A DNA stretch of 6,928 nucleotides from positions 1 through 6,928 of the forward strand of contig CAYGZA010000338.1 in NCBI GenBank assembly GCA_964354135.1, in the 5' to 3' direction. How positions within the stretch are numbered: the stretch's first letter is position 1; every line of letters starts with the position of its first letter. The notes under the pieces are model-generated. The model saw only the letters and a list, made by a program, of their open reading frames with translations. It was not told the origin of the DNA and did no database searches. Source of the stretch: CAYGZA01 sp964354135. Lineage in GTDB: Bacteria; Planctomycetota; Planctomycetia; Pirellulales; Thermoguttaceae. The translations under genes were made by a program, and so were the position numbers. This document shows, piece after piece, positions 5,961 through 6,928 of this stretch.

Positions 5961-6039
5961 GGAATCGCCTACTGAAGAGGGGGCCGAACAGACGAGAGCA
6001 TCGACCGCTTCGCACCAGGACTGCTCATCGGGCCGCACT

Positions 6040-6134
6040 GTAGGGACAGGCATCTTGCCTGCCTCTCCCCGTAGGGCGGGCATCTTGCCTGCCTTTCCCG
6101 CTCGCAGGCTGGAAGCCTCTCCTGTGGCTCCTAC
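6040..6134. repeat. Block of short dispersed repeats in the barrel operon leader
   Basis: Two direct copies of a 31-base unit start at 6040 and 6071. Both contain TAGGG, then CATCTTGCCTGCCT, then a pyrimidine run. A third, different unit (6103-6134) has GCAGGCTGGAAGCCT followed by GTGGCTCCTAC. The centre of each is a short inverted repeat (GGCA...TGCC; AGGCT...AGCCT). From memory, near-identical sequences are scattered in planctomycete and some cyanobacterial genomes, usually between genes. The frame through the block is open on the minus strand (AGKMPALRGEAGKMPVPT), which could mislead start calling for the barrel gene. Confidence 0.7.
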
Positions 6135-6158
6135 GAACAATCCGGCTCAGGGGGCGTC

Positions 6159-6187
6159 TGAATAGCAGGGACTCCCACCTGGGTCAA
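6159..6187 (-). promoter_or_regulatory. Possible sigma70-type promoter for the barrel operon
   Basis: On the minus strand TTGACC (6187-6182) is followed after exactly 17 bases by TATTCA (6164-6159). The -35 matches consensus at five of six positions, the -10 at only three. If used, the transcript would start near 6152 and carry a leader of about 190 bases including the dispersed repeats. The weak -10 makes this a tentative call. Confidence 0.35.
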
Positions 6188-6247
6188 TAGCGATCGGAGG
6201 CCCCCCCGTTGCGCGTTGGGGCATTGTGTTGGGGTGTAGGTTGCCGT

Positions 6248-6258
6248 GGGGGGGGGGG
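6248..6258. repeat. G11 homopolymer tract
   Basis: Eleven consecutive G residues on the plus strand, with a C6 run nearby (about 6265-6271) and a C7 run at about 6203-6209. Such tracts are slippage-prone. It lies about 60 bases upstream of the possible promoter and may also be a sequencing or assembly weak point. Confidence 0.85.
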
Positions 6259-6303
6259 CAGCTAACCCCCCGTCCTAGCCGCCCGCTTCACCCTTCAAAC
6301 AGA

Positions 6304-6337
6304 ACGGCGGCCCAATCCCGCAGGATCGGACCGCCGT
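6304..6337 (-). terminator. Strong rho-independent terminator of the Cys-repeat gene
   Basis: ACGGCGG plus CCAATCC on one side pair with GGATCGG plus CCGCCGT on the other, around a 4-base CGCA loop. The single interruption (C6311, A6330) becomes a U-G pair only in minus-strand RNA, giving 15 continuous pairs. The next bases on that strand are TCTGTTTGAAG. Stem orientation and tail both indicate termination of minus-strand transcription, about 65 bases past the stop. Confidence 0.8.
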
Positions 6338-6354
6338 CGTTGCCGTGACCAGGC

Positions 6355-6379
6355 CCCCTTCTGATACTCAGAAGAAGGG
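6355..6379 (-). other. 3' untranslated hairpin of the Cys-repeat gene
   Basis: CTTCTG (6358-6363) pairs with CAGAAG (6369-6374) around ATACT. CCC (6355-6357) and GGG (6377-6379) extend it beyond a two-base bulge. It lies about 22 bases after the stop and before the main terminator, probably a stabilising 3' structure. Confidence 0.4.
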
Positions 6380-6401
6380 CACCTTCGTCGGCGTTCGGCT
6401 T

Positions 6402-6928
6402 CTAGCCGCTGCAGCCCACCGGCGCACAAGCCTTGGGCGCCTCGCAGGCCTTGGGGGCGGCCTGCTCGCAGCGGCTCGGCTTGCAGGGCATCGGGCAGCA
6501 GACCTGAACCGGGACCTGCTTGCACACCACCCGGGGCACGCAGCGGGTCACCGTGTACGGAACCCGCTTCGCGACCCACTTCGGGCACATGATGGTCTTC
6601 TCGTAGCACACCGGCTTGCACACGGTGTAGGGGACCTTCTTCACGCAGGTCTCACTGACCATCTTGCAGACCTTGTAGGTGCAGGTCTTGACCCGCTGCT
6701 CCTGAACCATCTTGCACACCTGGTAGGTGCAGGTCTTGACCCGCTGCTCGGGCACCATCTTGCACACCTGGTACGTGCAGGTCCGCTGCTCGGGCACCAT
6801 CTTGCAGACCTGGTAGGTGCAGGTCCGCTGCTCGGGCACCATCTTGCAGACCTTGTAGGTGCAGGTCTTCACGCGCTGCTCGGGCACCATCTTGCAGACC
6901 TGGTAGGTGCAGGTCTTGACCCGCTGCT
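6402..6928 (-). CDS. Cys-rich YTV-type tandem-repeat envelope protein (5' end outside window)
   Basis: The frame is open from the right edge to TAG at 6404-6402, giving the last 174 or so residues; the start is not in the window, and internal Met codons belong to repeat units. The first 92 residues seen are six tandem units such as QRVKTCTYKVCKMVPE. Degenerate units follow (VPYTVCKPVCYE, VPYTVTRCVPRVV), then a Cys/Pro/Ala tail ending KACAPVGCSG. The PYTV motifs match the YTV repeat family known mainly from planctomycetes such as Rhodopirellula. Each unit has two Cys flanking a short Tyr/Val strand and many Lys/Arg, suggesting small disulphide-stapled beta units outside the cytoplasm. Planctomycete cell walls are known to be protein-rich and cystine-rich, so a structural wall role is a reasonable inference. 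A signal peptide would be expected upstream. Confidence 0.85.
   Translation of the reverse strand, partial: QRVKTCTYQVCKMVPEQRVKTCTYKVCKMVPEQRTCTYQVCKMVPEQRTCTYQVCKMVPEQRVKTCTYQVCKMVQEQRVKTCTYKVCKMVSETCVKKVPYTVCKPVCYEKTIMCPKWVAKRVPYTVTRCVPRVVCKQVPVQVCCPMPCKPSRCEQAAPKACEAPKACAPVGCSG
6651..6926 (-). repeat. Six-unit 48/42-bp tandem repeat array in the Cys-rich gene
   Basis: Units of 48, 48, 42, 42, 48 and 48 bases, each ending in MV(P/Q/S)E. The two 42-base units lack the codons for Val-Lys between Arg and Thr (QRTCTYQVCK instead of QRVKTCTYQVCK). High nucleotide identity between units points to recent expansion or gene conversion. The array reaches the right edge, so copy number is a minimum. 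Confidence 0.9.

Larger units (their letters stand above)
5961..6401. other. Non-coding spacer between the Cys-repeat gene and the barrel operon
   Basis: This 441-base stretch contains, in transcription order, a 3' hairpin (6355-6379) and the terminator (6304-6337) of the Cys-repeat gene, a G11 tract (6248-6258) with other C/G runs, a possible promoter (6159-6187), and the dispersed repeat block (6040-6134). Bases 5961-6039 look like unique leader sequence. A 19-codon ORF starting in the leader (MSSPGAKRSM...) ends before the barrel gene and has no support. Confidence 0.6.

Noticed and set aside
4579..6015. 478-codon minus-strand frame overlapping the upstream barrel gene
   Set aside because: It is the +1 shadow of the barrel gene. 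It is Arg/Pro/Gly-rich without strand pattern or signal peptide, while the chosen frame has a signal peptide, conserved paralogue motifs and a barrel-like C-terminus.
5961..6140. N-terminal extension of the upstream barrel protein to TTG 6140
   Set aside because: It would place about 60 residues, largely encoded by dispersed repeats, ahead of a good signal peptide. TTG lacks a convincing ribosome site.
6651..6926. CRISPR-like array
   Set aside because: The 42-48 base periodicity is a coding tandem repeat with no unique spacers and continuous translation in one frame.

Overview
This is a high-GC bacterial window whose protein repertoire points strongly to the Planctomycetota (Pirellulales-like). 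The markers are a cysteine-rich YTV-type repeat protein, two paralogous exported beta-barrel proteins with Pro/Gly-rich linkers, a Tat-signal sugar-isomerase-like protein, and dispersed GC-rich repeats of the kind that litter planctomycete intergenic regions. All convincing genes lie on the minus strand, so transcription runs from high to low coordinates. The lineage is inferred from gene content; no rRNA or other taxonomic marker is present.

Layout in transcription order. 6928-6402: 3' part of a Cys-rich tandem-repeat envelope protein, running off the right edge and closed by a near-perfect 15-bp hairpin terminator (6304-6337). 6401-5961: non-coding, with a G11 tract, a possible sigma70 promoter (about 6159-6187) and a block of short dispersed repeats (6040-6134) in the presumed 5' leader. 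5960-4476 and 4468-3233: two adjacent paralogous genes 7 nt apart, probably co-transcribed. Each encodes a signal peptide, a low-complexity linker and a C-terminal predicted outer-membrane beta-barrel of about 260 residues. The barrels are clearly related, but the linkers are unrelated in composition (octapeptide Ala/Pro/Gly repeats in one, heptapeptide Gly/Glu/Pro repeats in the other). 3232-2876: non-coding, with three hairpins. 2875-2639: small cold-shock-domain protein. 2638-2462: spacer with a palindrome and a foldable dispersed-type repeat. 2461-1979: greA, transcript cleavage factor, followed by a rho-independent terminator (1848-1880). 1978-1304: non-coding, with several perfect hairpins, two of them in the 5' leader of the next gene. 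1303-1: N-terminal 434 residues of a Tat-exported L-fucose isomerase-like protein, running off the left edge.

The genes do not form one pathway. There is an envelope group (Cys-rich repeat protein and two barrels), an RNA/transcription group (cold-shock protein and GreA), and a carbohydrate-related secreted protein. The most interesting parts are the tandem barrel pair with swapped linkers, the two-length Cys repeat array, and the unexplained structured leaders and hairpins. I found no CRISPR array, tRNA, rRNA, transposase or phage gene, and no convincing new multi-gene system.
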